Positions 18,529-26,663 of a stretch of DNA of 64,000 nt are shown here, piece by piece. The notes under the pieces were generated by a model. The model saw only the letters and a list, made by a program, of their open reading frames with translations, was not told the DNA's origin and searched no databases. Origin of the DNA: JAIRVZ01 sp031553755 (lineage in GTDB: Bacteria; Bacteroidota; Bacteroidia; Bacteroidales; Azobacteroidaceae); contig JAVBKZ010000021.1 of the NCBI GenBank assembly GCA_031553755.1, positions 1 to 64,000 of the forward strand, given 5' to 3'. Both the position numbers and the translations under genes were made by a program. Position 1 is the first letter of the stretch. Each line of letters starts with the position of its first letter.

Positions 18529-18667
18529 GTTGTGAGAATAAAGATTTATAGAACAAAGAAGATAAATTTAGATTAAAAGACATTAAGACTATTCTTTGTT
18601 CTTTTGTCTAAAATCTTATGTGTTCTATGTGCCTTATGTGGTTTAAAAACACTCAAATCGTTCTCCA
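18529..18667. repeat. CCGCATAAGGCACATA-family hairpin with conserved tail, copy 2
   Basis: The element is homologous over about 130 bases to the one at 53459-53620: GAGAATAAAGATTT, then TTAGATTAAAAGAC, then TTTGTTCTTTTGTCTAAAA and TGTGCCTTATGTGGTTTA. Internal arms (AGAACAAAGAA / TTCTTTGTTCT) can pair. The outer left arm is missing, and the tail ACACTCAAATCGTTCTC follows. It lies in the 812-bp gap 18307-19118, whose first 220 bases otherwise show nothing I can support. Confidence 0.75.
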
Positions 18668-18797
18668 ATTTCCATTCAATCCTTATTAATTATTTTCTTT
18701 TTTCCAATTTTATATAAAATTATGACAAAAACTAATTATAAAAATCATATTTAGTTAATAAAAATAAACTATTTGTTTTAAATTTAAACAATGATAT

Positions 18798-18825
18798 TTT
18801 GGTGAAAAAATCGGGTGTACTTTTG
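18798..18825 (+). promoter_or_regulatory. Candidate promoter of an intergenic small RNA
   Basis: TTTG at 18798-18801 and TACTTTTG at 18818-18825 match the Bacteroidota promoter halves, but the spacing of 16 bases is about three shorter than usual. The predicted start is near 18832, and a strong terminator follows 50 bases later. Confidence 0.45.
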
Positions 18826-18831
18826 TATTAT

Positions 18832-18911
18832 CAAAAACAGAAATACTTCAAGATACATATACACCAAAGCCCCGAAGAAGGAGTTGTCTCAAAAAGATAG
18901 CTCCTTTTTTG
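18832..18911 (+). ncRNA. Candidate ~80-nt small RNA with intrinsic terminator
   Basis: An 11-bp stem (18879-18889 with 18895-18905, loop CAAAA, two G-U pairs) is followed by six T residues, which is a good intrinsic terminator on the plus strand. A TAnnTTTG element lies about 7 bases before the predicted start. No ORF of useful length occurs between them. The RNA would be transcribed towards the end of the PUL operon on the opposite strand. The stem sequence resembles the GGCTGTCTAAAAAG ends of the dispersed repeat nearby, so part of it may be repeat-derived. It may also be only a terminator of a longer transcript. Confidence 0.4.
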
Positions 18912-18934
18912 TGAAAATAACAATTCATTTAGTA

Positions 18935-18972
18935 TAAAAAAAGACAGTTGCAAGATGGCCTTGCAACTGTCT
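18935..18972 (-). terminator. Intrinsic terminator, probable 3' end of the PUL transcript
   Basis: Arms 18942-18954 (AGACAGTTGCAAG) and 18960-18972 are perfectly complementary over 13 bp, with a five-base loop. The A-run at 18936-18942 is read as a T-run on the minus strand right after the stem. It lies 147 bases beyond the stop codon of the last PUL gene and points the right way to end that transcript. Confidence 0.8.
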
Positions 18973-19008
18973 GATATTGAGCGGAATTCAAAAAAATAGA
19001 TTAAAGGC

Positions 19009-19106
19009 TGTCATCCCGCGCTTGACGCGGGATCTTCTAATGAATCATTGCTGATTTTAGCAGATTGCGGGTCAAGCCCGCAATGAAAAACCTTTTTAGA
19101 CATCCT
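19009..19106. repeat. Dispersed double-palindrome repeat, copy 2 (inverted)
   Basis: Palindromes ATCCCGCG / CGCGGGAT (19012-19033 region) and ATTGCGGG / CCCGCAAT (19063-19084 region) are followed by CTTTTTAGACATCCTC. Relative to 62049-62176 the element is inverted. Only the CTTTTTAGAC end arm is clear here. It lies in the 3' untranslated region of the PUL operon. Confidence 0.8.
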
Positions 19107-19118
19107 CATCTCAAGTAA

Positions 19119-20855
19119 TTACATCATTATTTTCCGGATATATTTTTTACCGTCGTATTTCACTTTCAAAATATAAACACCTTTGGGAAGGTTATTTCCT
19201 GAGATGCTTTTTCCTGAAATATCAAATAGATTAACCGATTGAATATTATTGTTATCTTCAGCGATAACATTTACAGATCCATTTTCAATTTTAACTTCAA
19301 AAGGAATAACTACAGTATTTTTAATTCCGGTAGAATTAGTAATATTCACTTTCATCGTGTTTAAATTTACATCGATTTTATAAGCTCCGGCAGTAGTTAC
19401 TTTGAATTTATGATCATTGGGACTACCTTCGTAAGGTCTGTACTTTAGGTCATAATCAGTGTCAAGTGCAAATTCTAAATCATTTGCGTCTTTTGGATTA
19501 ACTGTATTACTCCATGTTGCCAAAACATTCAAAAATTTGAATTGACCGGCACTTAAATCTCCTGTCCATGTAAATATTCCTTCAGAAGTTTTTGTCATCG
19601 GGATTGCATTCGCATTTTCCCAACCTGCTGTTGTAGCATTACCAATAAGATACAACTGTTCCAAACTAATAAGATTATCGGGATCCGGTCCTGCAATTAT
19701 TCGCGCTTTCATTTGAATTAAATCCACTTTAATAGTGTATTCACCTCCGGCTCCGGATGGTACTATGAACTTCCAGTCACTTTTCTTAAACGTTAAAGGA
19801 TAATCAGTATCCGTAGCAAAATTAAAATTAGCTGATCCTGCCGGATTAACGTTTTCAGCAAATGTTCCTGCAGTATTCGCGAATTTAAATTGTTTTCCCT
19901 CTGCCAAATTTCCTGTCCAAGTAAATATACCAGAGCCTACTTTTATCATTGGAAGCATTTTACCGGAATCCCAACCCGCGGATGTCGCGTCGCCACAAAG
20001 ATATAACTGATTTGGATTTGGAAGTATTTGGGTACAAGTCATTTTCATGGTGATTAGGTTGATGTCGATTTTGTAATCGCCTGTTTTTGCCACCTTAAAA
20101 GTATTTTCTTTTCCTCCGTTAGCAGCATCGCCTCCTGTTATATATTTAAATACATCAGTTTCTACGCCTGAGGTTAGCACAAAATGTTCTTGCACCGGAG
20201 TAGGAGTAGAAACAATACGGGGGTACCAGTTTTTTCCATCAATCAAAAATGTAAACCTATTTTTTCCTGCATCCGCATCATCTTTACCTTTCAATTCGCC
20301 TGTCCAAGTAAAGACATCGGCACTCACCTTTGTCATTAGAATTGCGCCTGTATTATTCCATCCGACAGTCGTTGCTTCTCCGGTAATATATAAATTTTCA
20401 GTAAGAGGAGGTGTAACAGGTATTTCTTTTGTACAAGTCATTTTCATGGTGTTCAGGTTGATGCCGATAGTGTACTCAGCAGTTTCAGCAACCACAAACG
20501 CATTGTCAAATCCGGGACTACCAGTCCATTCATAAATATCAGTTTCTACACCTGAAGTCAGCATAAAATATTCTAATTGCGCGGTATTAGGATTAGCAAG
20601 AATACACGGACTCCAGTTTTTTCCGTCGATTAAAAATTTAAACCTTGTTTTACCTGCTTCAACAACATCTTTTCCTTGTAATGTTCCTGTCCACGTAAAA
20701 GTTCCGTCACCATTCGCGGTCATTTGAAGAGCAGCCCCATTGTTCCAAGCGGCAGTAGTCGCGTTTCCTATAAGGTAAAGATTGGTGGTAGTGACAGCCG
20801 ATGAGGATGCCAATACGAAAAATAAACTCAATAATAAAAAAGTTACTTTTTTCAT
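19119..20855 (-). CDS. Secreted protein with four SusE/F-like starch-binding-type modules and a T9SS sorting domain
   Basis: The 578-residue protein has a signal peptide of about 20 residues, no lipobox Cys, then four repeats of about 125 residues. These begin LYLIGNATTAAW, LYITGEATTVGW, LYLCGDATSAGW and LYLIGNATTAGW. Each repeat has the MT(K)..G.FTWTG...FKF and DINLNTMKM strands seen in SusE/SusF carbohydrate-binding domains. It ends in a type A T9SS sorting domain (VNLFDISGKSI, LPKGVYILKVK). SusE and SusF are normally surface lipoproteins; here the modules would be delivered by T9SS instead. It is the last gene of the PUL and a tandem paralogue of the next gene upstream. The bound glycan is not known. 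Confidence 0.8.
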   Translation of the reverse strand: MKKVTFLLLSLFFVLASSSAVTTTNLYLIGNATTAAWNNGAALQMTANGDGTFTWTGTLQGKDVVEAGKTRFKFLIDGKNWSPCILANPNTAQLEYFMLTSGVETDIYEWTGSPGFDNAFVVAETAEYTIGINLNTMKMTCTKEIPVTPPLTENLYITGEATTVGWNNTGAILMTKVSADVFTWTGELKGKDDADAGKNRFTFLIDGKNWYPRIVSTPTPVQEHFVLTSGVETDVFKYITGGDAANGGKENTFKVAKTGDYKIDINLITMKMTCTQILPNPNQLYLCGDATSAGWDSGKMLPMIKVGSGIFTWTGNLAEGKQFKFANTAGTFAENVNPAGSANFNFATDTDYPLTFKKSDWKFIVPSGAGGEYTIKVDLIQMKARIIAGPDPDNLISLEQLYLIGNATTAGWENANAIPMTKTSEGIFTWTGDLSAGQFKFLNVLATWSNTVNPKDANDLEFALDTDYDLKYRPYEGSPNDHKFKVTTAGAYKIDVNLNTMKVNITNSTGIKNTVVIPFEVKIENGSVNVIAEDNNNIQSVNLFDISGKSISGNNLPKGVYILKVKYDGKKYIRKIMM

Positions 20856-20910
20856 GATTTTTCAAATTTTAAACAATAAATAATATAAGTTAGTAAACAA
20901 TATGATAAAT

Positions 20911-20982
20911 TACCCCCATCCCAACCTTCCCCCACAAGGGGAAGGAGTTCAAGTTCTCCCAATGGAAGGAAAGGGGAGAGAT
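20911..20982. repeat. GC-rich CCTTCCCC/GGGGAAGG repeat
   Basis: A hairpin CCTTCCCC-CACAA-GGGGAAGG (20925-20945) is embedded in a C/G-run-rich stretch that ends GGAAAGGGGAGAG. It fills the junction between the two SusE/F-module genes. A related element is at 43650-43750. Its base composition is far above the surrounding AT-rich spacer. Confidence 0.65.
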
Positions 20983-20996
20983 AATTTCAATTCATT

Positions 20997-22412
20997 TTAT
21001 TTCTGTATCATCACTTTTTGGGTGTATTCTTTGTCGTTATATTTCACTTTCAAAATGTAAATTCCTTGAGAAAGATTGTTGTTCGACAAGTTTCTACCTG
21101 ATATGTCAAATACATTTACAGATTGAACATTATTGCCATTTTCAGCGATAACATTGATCGAACCATTCGCGATTTCAACGTCAAAAGGAGCTTGCATGCT
21201 TTGAACTTTGATTCCCGCACCTCCTTCTTTGATTTGAATAACCATTGTGTTTAAGTTCACATCAATCTGATAAGCACCTGCTGTTTTCACTTTGAACTTA
21301 TAATCATTTGGACTGCCTTCATAAGGTCTGAAATTTAAATTATAATCAGTATTGACAGCAAATTCGATGTCTCCATCCATTGGATTAATTGTATTAGACC
21401 ACACTCCCAATAAATTTAGAAACTTAAATTCATTTGCAGATTCAGCAGTTAAATTTCCTTTCCATGTAAATACACCATTTGAAAGTTTTGTCATTTCAAG
21501 CGCTTTGTCGGGATCCCAACCGGCTTCGGTCGCGCTACCAACAAGATACAATACTTCCAAATCAACTGTAGGATCAATATAATCTTTAAAGAAATAGATT
21601 TTCATTTCTTTTAAATCGACTTCGATAGTATAAACTCCGGCTTCGGTTACTTTGAATTTTTTGTCAGCAGAGTCTTTAAATTTTAACTTAAATTCAGTAT
21701 CTACCACAACATCATGATCAGCTTCAGGAGTAATGGATTCGCCCCAACTTCCTTTGATATTTATAAACTTAAATAGATTTCCGTCCGCGCGAGCTTCTGT
21801 GTTGTTGTACAAATTTCCTGTCCAAATAAATCTACCTTCAGATATTTTTACCATTTCAATCGGATTCTGGTTATCCCAATTTCCGTCGGGATTTGTTCCG
21901 CCTCCGGCAATGAATAACTGGCCATAATTAGGCACTGGTTCTGGTTCCGGTTCAACATCACCTGTCTTTGTACAAGTCATTTTCATGGTATTCAGGTTGA
22001 TGTCAATGGTGTATTCGCCGTCTTCCGCCACCTTAAAAGTATTTTCCTTTCCACCATCAACAGCTTCGCTTGTATATTTATATACATCAACTTCTACACC
22101 TGAAGTCAGCACAACATGTTCTTGTACCGGTGTAGGAGTAGAAACAATACGAGGATACCACTGTCTTCCGTCAACCAAAAACGCAAATCTGTTTTTACCT
22201 GCGTCAGCATCAACTTTGCCTTTCAATTTTCCTGTCCAAGTAAATACATCGTCATTCAATTTTGTCATTTGAATAGCTCCGGCTCCACTAGTCCATCCGA
22301 CAGGAGTTGCTTCTCCGGTAAGATAAAGTTCATTGGTAACAACCGCCGATGCAGATGTTAAGCCAATCAACAAACTCAATAATAAAAAAGTCACTTTTTT
22401 CATGATCTTCAA
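20997..22412 (-). CDS. Secreted protein with three SusE/F-like modules and a T9SS sorting domain
   Basis: The 471-residue protein is closely related to its downstream neighbour but has three carbohydrate-binding-type repeats (starting near residues 28, 163 and 287: LYLTGEATPVGW, LFIAGGGTNPDG, LYLVGSATEAGW). The last module and the T9SS domain are nearly co-linear with those of the neighbour (FRPYEGSPND, FKVKTAGAY, VFDISGRNLS). The start may be at 22412 or at the internal Met three codons later; both give a good signal peptide (FLLLSLLIGLTSASA). Probable role is glycan capture at the cell surface or in secreted form. The pair looks like a tandem duplication that gained or lost one module. Confidence 0.8.
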   Translation of the reverse strand: MKIMKKVTFLLLSLLIGLTSASAVVTNELYLTGEATPVGWTSGAGAIQMTKLNDDVFTWTGKLKGKVDADAGKNRFAFLVDGRQWYPRIVSTPTPVQEHVVLTSGVEVDVYKYTSEAVDGGKENTFKVAEDGEYTIDINLNTMKMTCTKTGDVEPEPEPVPNYGQLFIAGGGTNPDGNWDNQNPIEMVKISEGRFIWTGNLYNNTEARADGNLFKFINIKGSWGESITPEADHDVVVDTEFKLKFKDSADKKFKVTEAGVYTIEVDLKEMKIYFFKDYIDPTVDLEVLYLVGSATEAGWDPDKALEMTKLSNGVFTWKGNLTAESANEFKFLNLLGVWSNTINPMDGDIEFAVNTDYNLNFRPYEGSPNDYKFKVKTAGAYQIDVNLNTMVIQIKEGGAGIKVQSMQAPFDVEIANGSINVIAENGNNVQSVNVFDISGRNLSNNNLSQGIYILKVKYNDKEYTQKVMIQK

Positions 22413-22487
22413 ATTTTAAATTATTAATTAAAACACACTTAAATATTTATAGTTATTTGGATTCAAAAAAGGCATTTATTTATTTTT

Positions 22488-22607
22488 TAACACGGAGTAA
22501 AAGAAGTAAAATACACAGTGTAACACTGAGTTAAATAATTAAAAATAATTTTACTCTGTGAATTAACTCCTTTTACTCCGTGTTAAAAACATTCATGTCG
22601 TTCTCAA
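22488..22607. repeat. CACGGAGTAAAAGGAG-family hairpin with conserved tail
   Basis: Outer arms 22488-22506 (TAACACGGAGTAAAAGAAG) and 22568-22585 (CTCCTTTTACTCCGTGTTA) pair, with a second inner pair (CACAGTGTAACACTGAG / ACTCTGTGAATTAACTC). The tail ACATTCATGTCGTTCTC follows and matches the tails at 13059-13100 and 18529-18667. It lies in the leader of the three-module SusE/F gene. Confidence 0.8.
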
Positions 22608-22626
22608 AATAAATCTAAACAGTTCG

Positions 22627-24039
22627 TTATTTTATGATTATTTTTCTTGAAACACTTACATTATCTGATTCTATCTTTATTATATAAATCCCTTTTTCAA
22701 AAGAAGATAAGTCGTATTCTTTTTGAGAGGAATTACCTGTAAACGTTTGCAATAATATTCCTGAAATGGAATATAGATTGATTTGAAATGTTCCGGTATC
22801 TTCCGTTTCTACATACAGTTTGTTGTTTTGAAAAGATATTGTCGGATTTTTCATTTCTTCCACAGTCTTTATATCCGAAGATGAACCGCGGGTTTTAGCA
22901 AAAATCCAAGGCAGGAAATCTTCACGTTTGAAAGCGTCTGTCCATGCGAAATGGTCAACACCCGGAAATTCAATATATTCTACACTGGCTCCAATTGTAG
23001 TTAGTTTTGCTTTTGCATCACGCGAGTTTTTCACCGGAACTACGCCATCCGCGTCTCCATGAAAAATACGCCACGATACATTTTTTACATGGGTGTTTAA
23101 GCGTTCTACGTTGATTCCTCCGCAAATCGGAACGGCTGCCGCGAAAATATCAGGGAAGCGGCATACAATGTCGAAAGTTCCCATTCCGCCCATCGACAAA
23201 CCGGTGATGTATACCCTGTCTTTATCTATATTATCCATTTTCAGGTAAGTATCTATCAACTCTTTTACTTGTTGTATGGCCGGAGATATGGTATAATCGA
23301 CCGGGAAAGTTGTAGCATTGTAAGAAGCCGGTTGGGATGCGAAAGGCCAGAAATAGTTAGACGGACATTGAGGAAATAGCACATAAGCCGGATACGCATT
23401 CCGGTTTTCCGCTTTTACGAACAAATCTCCTCCATATTTCAGTTGGCTGGTATTATCCGAACCTCTTTCTCCTGCTCCGTGCAAAACAATAACCAACGGA
23501 TATTTCACGCCTTGTTCGATTGTTTTTGGAGTTAATTTTCTGTAATTCAGCACTTCGCTGCTCGATGTTTTCAAAGTTTCTTTGGAGAATTCCGAATCAG
23601 GGTCAGCGACATCTGACAATTTGGTACATTTCATTTTCATGGTGTTCAGGTTGACCTGAACGTCATAAATAGCTGTTTCTTTGACTTGAAAGGAATTGTC
23701 GTTGCCGTCACCTGTAAAGACATAAATATCAGCTTCTTCACCCGAATTCAGCACAAGATGTCCGGGCACATTGACCCGGCAGGTAATCGATGGATTCCAA
23801 CCGTTTTGCGGCAAAAACTTGAAACGGAATGCACCCGTGTTGTCTGAACCGTCTTTGCTTTTCAAAATACCGGTCCATGTAAAAACGCCGGCGCTCGCTT
23901 TTGTCATGGGTAACGTACCTCCGGTAGACCAACCGACTGTAGTCGCATTTCCGGTAACATACATGTTTTCGTAGCTGGCAGCCGAAGAAAAATCAACTAC
24001 ACAGAATAAGCTTAGTAATAAGACAGTTATCTGCTTCAT
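22627..24039 (-). CDS. T9SS-secreted carboxylesterase with N-terminal SusE/F-like module
   Basis: The 470-residue protein has a signal peptide (about 1-20), one SusE/F-type module (about 25-140), an alpha/beta-hydrolase of the CE1/polyhydroxybutyrate-depolymerase-like type (about 165-390) and a T9SS sorting domain (about 400-470). The catalytic triad is complete: S282 in GLSMGG, D331 in HGDADGVVP and H363 in GVDHFAW; the oxyanion strand VLHGAGERG is also present. It probably removes acyl groups (acetyl or feruloyl type) from the glycan targeted by the PUL, or is a phospholipase/carboxylesterase relative. The fused binding module matches those in the two following genes. Confidence 0.85.
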   Translation of the reverse strand: MKQITVLLLSLFCVVDFSSAASYENMYVTGNATTVGWSTGGTLPMTKASAGVFTWTGILKSKDGSDNTGAFRFKFLPQNGWNPSITCRVNVPGHLVLNSGEEADIYVFTGDGNDNSFQVKETAIYDVQVNLNTMKMKCTKLSDVADPDSEFSKETLKTSSSEVLNYRKLTPKTIEQGVKYPLVIVLHGAGERGSDNTSQLKYGGDLFVKAENRNAYPAYVLFPQCPSNYFWPFASQPASYNATTFPVDYTISPAIQQVKELIDTYLKMDNIDKDRVYITGLSMGGMGTFDIVCRFPDIFAAAVPICGGINVERLNTHVKNVSWRIFHGDADGVVPVKNSRDAKAKLTTIGASVEYIEFPGVDHFAWTDAFKREDFLPWIFAKTRGSSSDIKTVEEMKNPTISFQNNKLYVETEDTGTFQINLYSISGILLQTFTGNSSQKEYDLSSFEKGIYIIKIESDNVSVSRKIIIK

Positions 24040-24049
24040 AATTTTTATA

Positions 24050-24112
24050 TACTTGTTTATTTATTTACTTGTCAACTTGTCAACTTGTTTACTTGTCAAC
24101 TCGTCTACTTAT
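24050..24112. repeat. Tandem ACTTGTCA octamer array
   Basis: About six degenerate copies of (T)ACTTGTCA run through the 73-bp junction between GH97 and the esterase gene, ending AACTCGTCTACTT. The same unit occurs at 7182-7219 and 57032-57082. It is flanked by TTATTTA repeats. Confidence 0.75.
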
Positions 24113-26659
24113 TTATTTCACCATTATTTTTTTCGAATATTCTACATTCTCTGATTCAATTTTCACAATGTAAATTCCTTTAACCGGCATGGGAATTGAT
24201 TCTGTTCCTCCGTTAAATTCACCACTGGCAATCAACTGTCCAAGCGTATTGTATATCTTGTATGTTGTGAAAGTTTCTTGCTCGATAACAATGTTATTAT
24301 CAGCCGAATAAATTTTTGTTGATTCATCGAATCTTACATCTTTGATTCCGGTGCTTCCATCGCCATAATATGATAAAGTAATCCGGTCTAAAGCAGGAGC
24401 GTAGTCGTTGTTATTTCCGAATTCGATGGTGTTGTCGATGTTTGCCTGCAAATCCATCAATATGGTTTTGATGCCAAGTCCCGAACCGCCTTCAGTTCCT
24501 GTTCCGGTGAAAGTATATTCTTGCCAGGATTCATCTTTTCCGTTTACTTTTACATAAGCATATTTGCTGACATCCGACATGTAGTAGAATGTAACTGCAT
24601 AAGAACCTGATTGCGGAACTTTTACTTTTTGGAAAGTCAGACTGCGACCTTTACCAATGGAGCTGACGTATTGTGTGTTGGAACATAAATTGTCGTTATC
24701 CGTTTTTACCGTAACGCCAAAAGGGATGGTGTTTTCGGTAGATTCTGCTTCGTATTTTTTAAGTACCGGCTTTTCGTAAAATGAAGAGGGAGATAGAATT
24801 ATTGCTGCTCCTCCGTTATCTTGGAGCGGTAATGAAATTTTGTCTGTTGAAGTCAAATCTTTTTTGTATTCAAACAATATTTCGGACGAACATCCTCCAT
24901 CTTTGTAAATGTAGGCATAGTACGTTTTTCCGGGAGAAAGGAAAGACAGATTAATTTCCAGGTTCCTGTTTTCATTGGTTAATGAACCGACATACCAATC
25001 TTCTCCTTTTTTACGGGCCAACGTAATAAAGTTTTCCGGTTCAGATTCCAAACACTTTATATCGTCCCACACGGCAGGTAATCTTTTCAAAAAATCGGAT
25101 GCAATGTTGTATCTGATATTATTGGGATTATCCATGATGTGTTGCAAACCCGATTCGAAAATAACACTCAACGCTAATTGATGCGCCCAAGTGGTTCCAT
25201 GCAAAATCCTACCGTTTTTATCCGCGAAATCAACCGGACAGTAATCGGTTGAACCTAAAACATTTCTTACAATTGCCGAATTGATATTATGTTGTGCTGA
25301 TATAACAGCAGGATTTTTCGCGTAATAAGCGTTGCTTAAAACCGCTTCGGAAGAAAGTAAGTGGGGCCATGTCCGTTTCAATCCGGTTGGTTTTGTTGAA
25401 GAATGTAAATCCAACATCAATTTTTGTTCGGAAGCGACTTCTAATAGCAAATCGTATTTCTTCATCATTGTTTGAGAATCGTCTTCCCAAAAATCGACTT
25501 TCAAACCTTTTATACCTTGCGATTTCCAGTTCGACAATGTGGTTTGCAAATTTGCTTTAGTCGATGACAACGTGTTTTGATTTACCCAAATAAAGATTCC
25601 GATTCCTTTGCCTGTCGCGTAATTTTTGATTTGAGTTAATGAGATTTTCGAATTATTCTGCCAACCACGGTCTAAAGTAATATATTCCCAACCCATCTCT
25701 TTTGCCCAATCGATGTAGGCATAAATATTTGTCATAGACAAGTAGTCTGAAGTATCTTCACCTCCATAATTCCATGCGGCTCGTCCGGGTTTTATCCACG
25801 ATAAATCGGTAATGTTGGTTGAAGCATTCAGGTTTTCCAACATGGTCGATTCTGCTATGGTGTTCAAAGAACCAATAAACAGTGTTCTCCACGGAGTTTG
25901 AAGCGGTAAAGAAGAAGTGATTGAACTAACCGGTTTATATCCGAATGCCTGTGTTTGTTCGTCTACTTCTAACTGAGAACCGGCATAGTTCCCGTTTACC
26001 GAAGCTTCGGCGAGCAACACATAATCGGCATTTGTTTTTATAAGTAATGGCAATGAAATGTGCGGTTGCGAGCAACTCAACATGTCCCAATCGGGTTCTT
26101 CGATGGTATTCTTGTAATCTTTGGAATATGTTTGGGGAAATATCCGGTCGATATTAGCCGTTTTGCATTCACTTAATTCGGAATTGACGGAAATATTTCC
26201 TGAACCATCGACATAATACCTGAAAGCGATTCCTTCGTTATATGCCCTGGCTATTACTTGCAAATTTTTTCCCGATTTGGTGAATGAAGCGGTTATTTCA
26301 TTGCATTTGTCGGTGTAAGCGCTTTTCTTACCGGTCGGCAAAGAATAACTTTCATCAATTGCTTTTGACGAAACAGAAGAGAATGCGAGTCCTGTTGTAA
26401 AATCAGCGATTGAGGTATTGATTCCCAAGTTTGATTTTGAAATAATCATTTCCGAACCTTTGCTGACTTGATAATACATCGCTGTGTTGTTATCCAAAAA
26501 CAGTTCGAATTTGATATTTCCATCGGGAGATACAACCTGAGCGACTTTGTTATTTGCAAAAGCATTGTTAGCCACGAAGACGCAAAGGCACAAAGAAATT
26601 AAATAACTAAAACTTTGTGTCTTAGTGCCTTTGTGGTTATTTTTATATATTCTATCCAT
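24113..26659 (-). CDS. GH97 glycoside hydrolase with CBM35-like module and T9SS sorting domain
   Basis: The 848-residue protein has an N-terminal GH97 beta-super-sandwich (about 38-290), a TIM barrel (about 290-560), a C-terminal GH97 beta domain (about 565-650), a CBM6/35-like module (about 655-770) and a T9SS domain (about 775-848). D389 in GLKVDFWED and E438 in LLSSEAV fit the nucleophile and acid/base of the retaining GH97 branch (alpha-galactosidase-like). The inverting SusB branch uses Glu bases instead. Calcium-type acidic residues should be checked by alignment. The start is unusual: residues 7-30, most of the signal peptide, are encoded by an intergenic-type hairpin repeat. The stop codon of the upstream gene is only four bases away. 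Confidence 0.88.
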   Translation of the reverse strand: MDRIYKNNHKGTKTQSFSYLISLCLCVFVANNAFANNKVAQVVSPDGNIKFELFLDNNTAMYYQVSKGSEMIISKSNLGINTSIADFTTGLAFSSVSSKAIDESYSLPTGKKSAYTDKCNEITASFTKSGKNLQVIARAYNEGIAFRYYVDGSGNISVNSELSECKTANIDRIFPQTYSKDYKNTIEEPDWDMLSCSQPHISLPLLIKTNADYVLLAEASVNGNYAGSQLEVDEQTQAFGYKPVSSITSSLPLQTPWRTLFIGSLNTIAESTMLENLNASTNITDLSWIKPGRAAWNYGGEDTSDYLSMTNIYAYIDWAKEMGWEYITLDRGWQNNSKISLTQIKNYATGKGIGIFIWVNQNTLSSTKANLQTTLSNWKSQGIKGLKVDFWEDDSQTMMKKYDLLLEVASEQKLMLDLHSSTKPTGLKRTWPHLLSSEAVLSNAYYAKNPAVISAQHNINSAIVRNVLGSTDYCPVDFADKNGRILHGTTWAHQLALSVIFESGLQHIMDNPNNIRYNIASDFLKRLPAVWDDIKCLESEPENFITLARKKGEDWYVGSLTNENRNLEINLSFLSPGKTYYAYIYKDGGCSSEILFEYKKDLTSTDKISLPLQDNGGAAIILSPSSFYEKPVLKKYEAESTENTIPFGVTVKTDNDNLCSNTQYVSSIGKGRSLTFQKVKVPQSGSYAVTFYYMSDVSKYAYVKVNGKDESWQEYTFTGTGTEGGSGLGIKTILMDLQANIDNTIEFGNNNDYAPALDRITLSYYGDGSTGIKDVRFDESTKIYSADNNIVIEQETFTTYKIYNTLGQLIASGEFNGGTESIPMPVKGIYIVKIESENVEYSKKIMVK
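26571..26641. repeat. CACGAAGACACAAAG-family hairpin inside the GH97 coding start
   Basis: Arms 26571-26595 (GCCACGAAGACGCAAAGGCACAAAG) and 26612-26638 (complement read as CTTTGTGTCTTAGTGCCTTTGTGG) pair with few mismatches over about 24 bp. The repeat unit is a degenerate 9-mer (CACAAAGGC). Related copies are at 28279-28347 and 31258-31380. Unlike them, this one is open in frame and lies within codons 7-30 of GH97. Confidence 0.85.
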
Positions 26660-26663
26660 TTTG

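Noticed and set aside
19119..22412. Lipoprotein SusF/SusE assignment for the two distal module proteins
   Set aside because: Neither signal peptide has a lipobox cysteine, and both end in T9SS sorting domains; only the 43755-44861 protein is a SusE-type lipoprotein.
22488..22607. Possible CRISPR array from repeated CACGGAG units and similar repeats elsewhere
   Set aside because: The units are 7-9 bases long, degenerate and palindromic, with no constant 25-37 base repeats and no unique spacers, and no cas genes are present.
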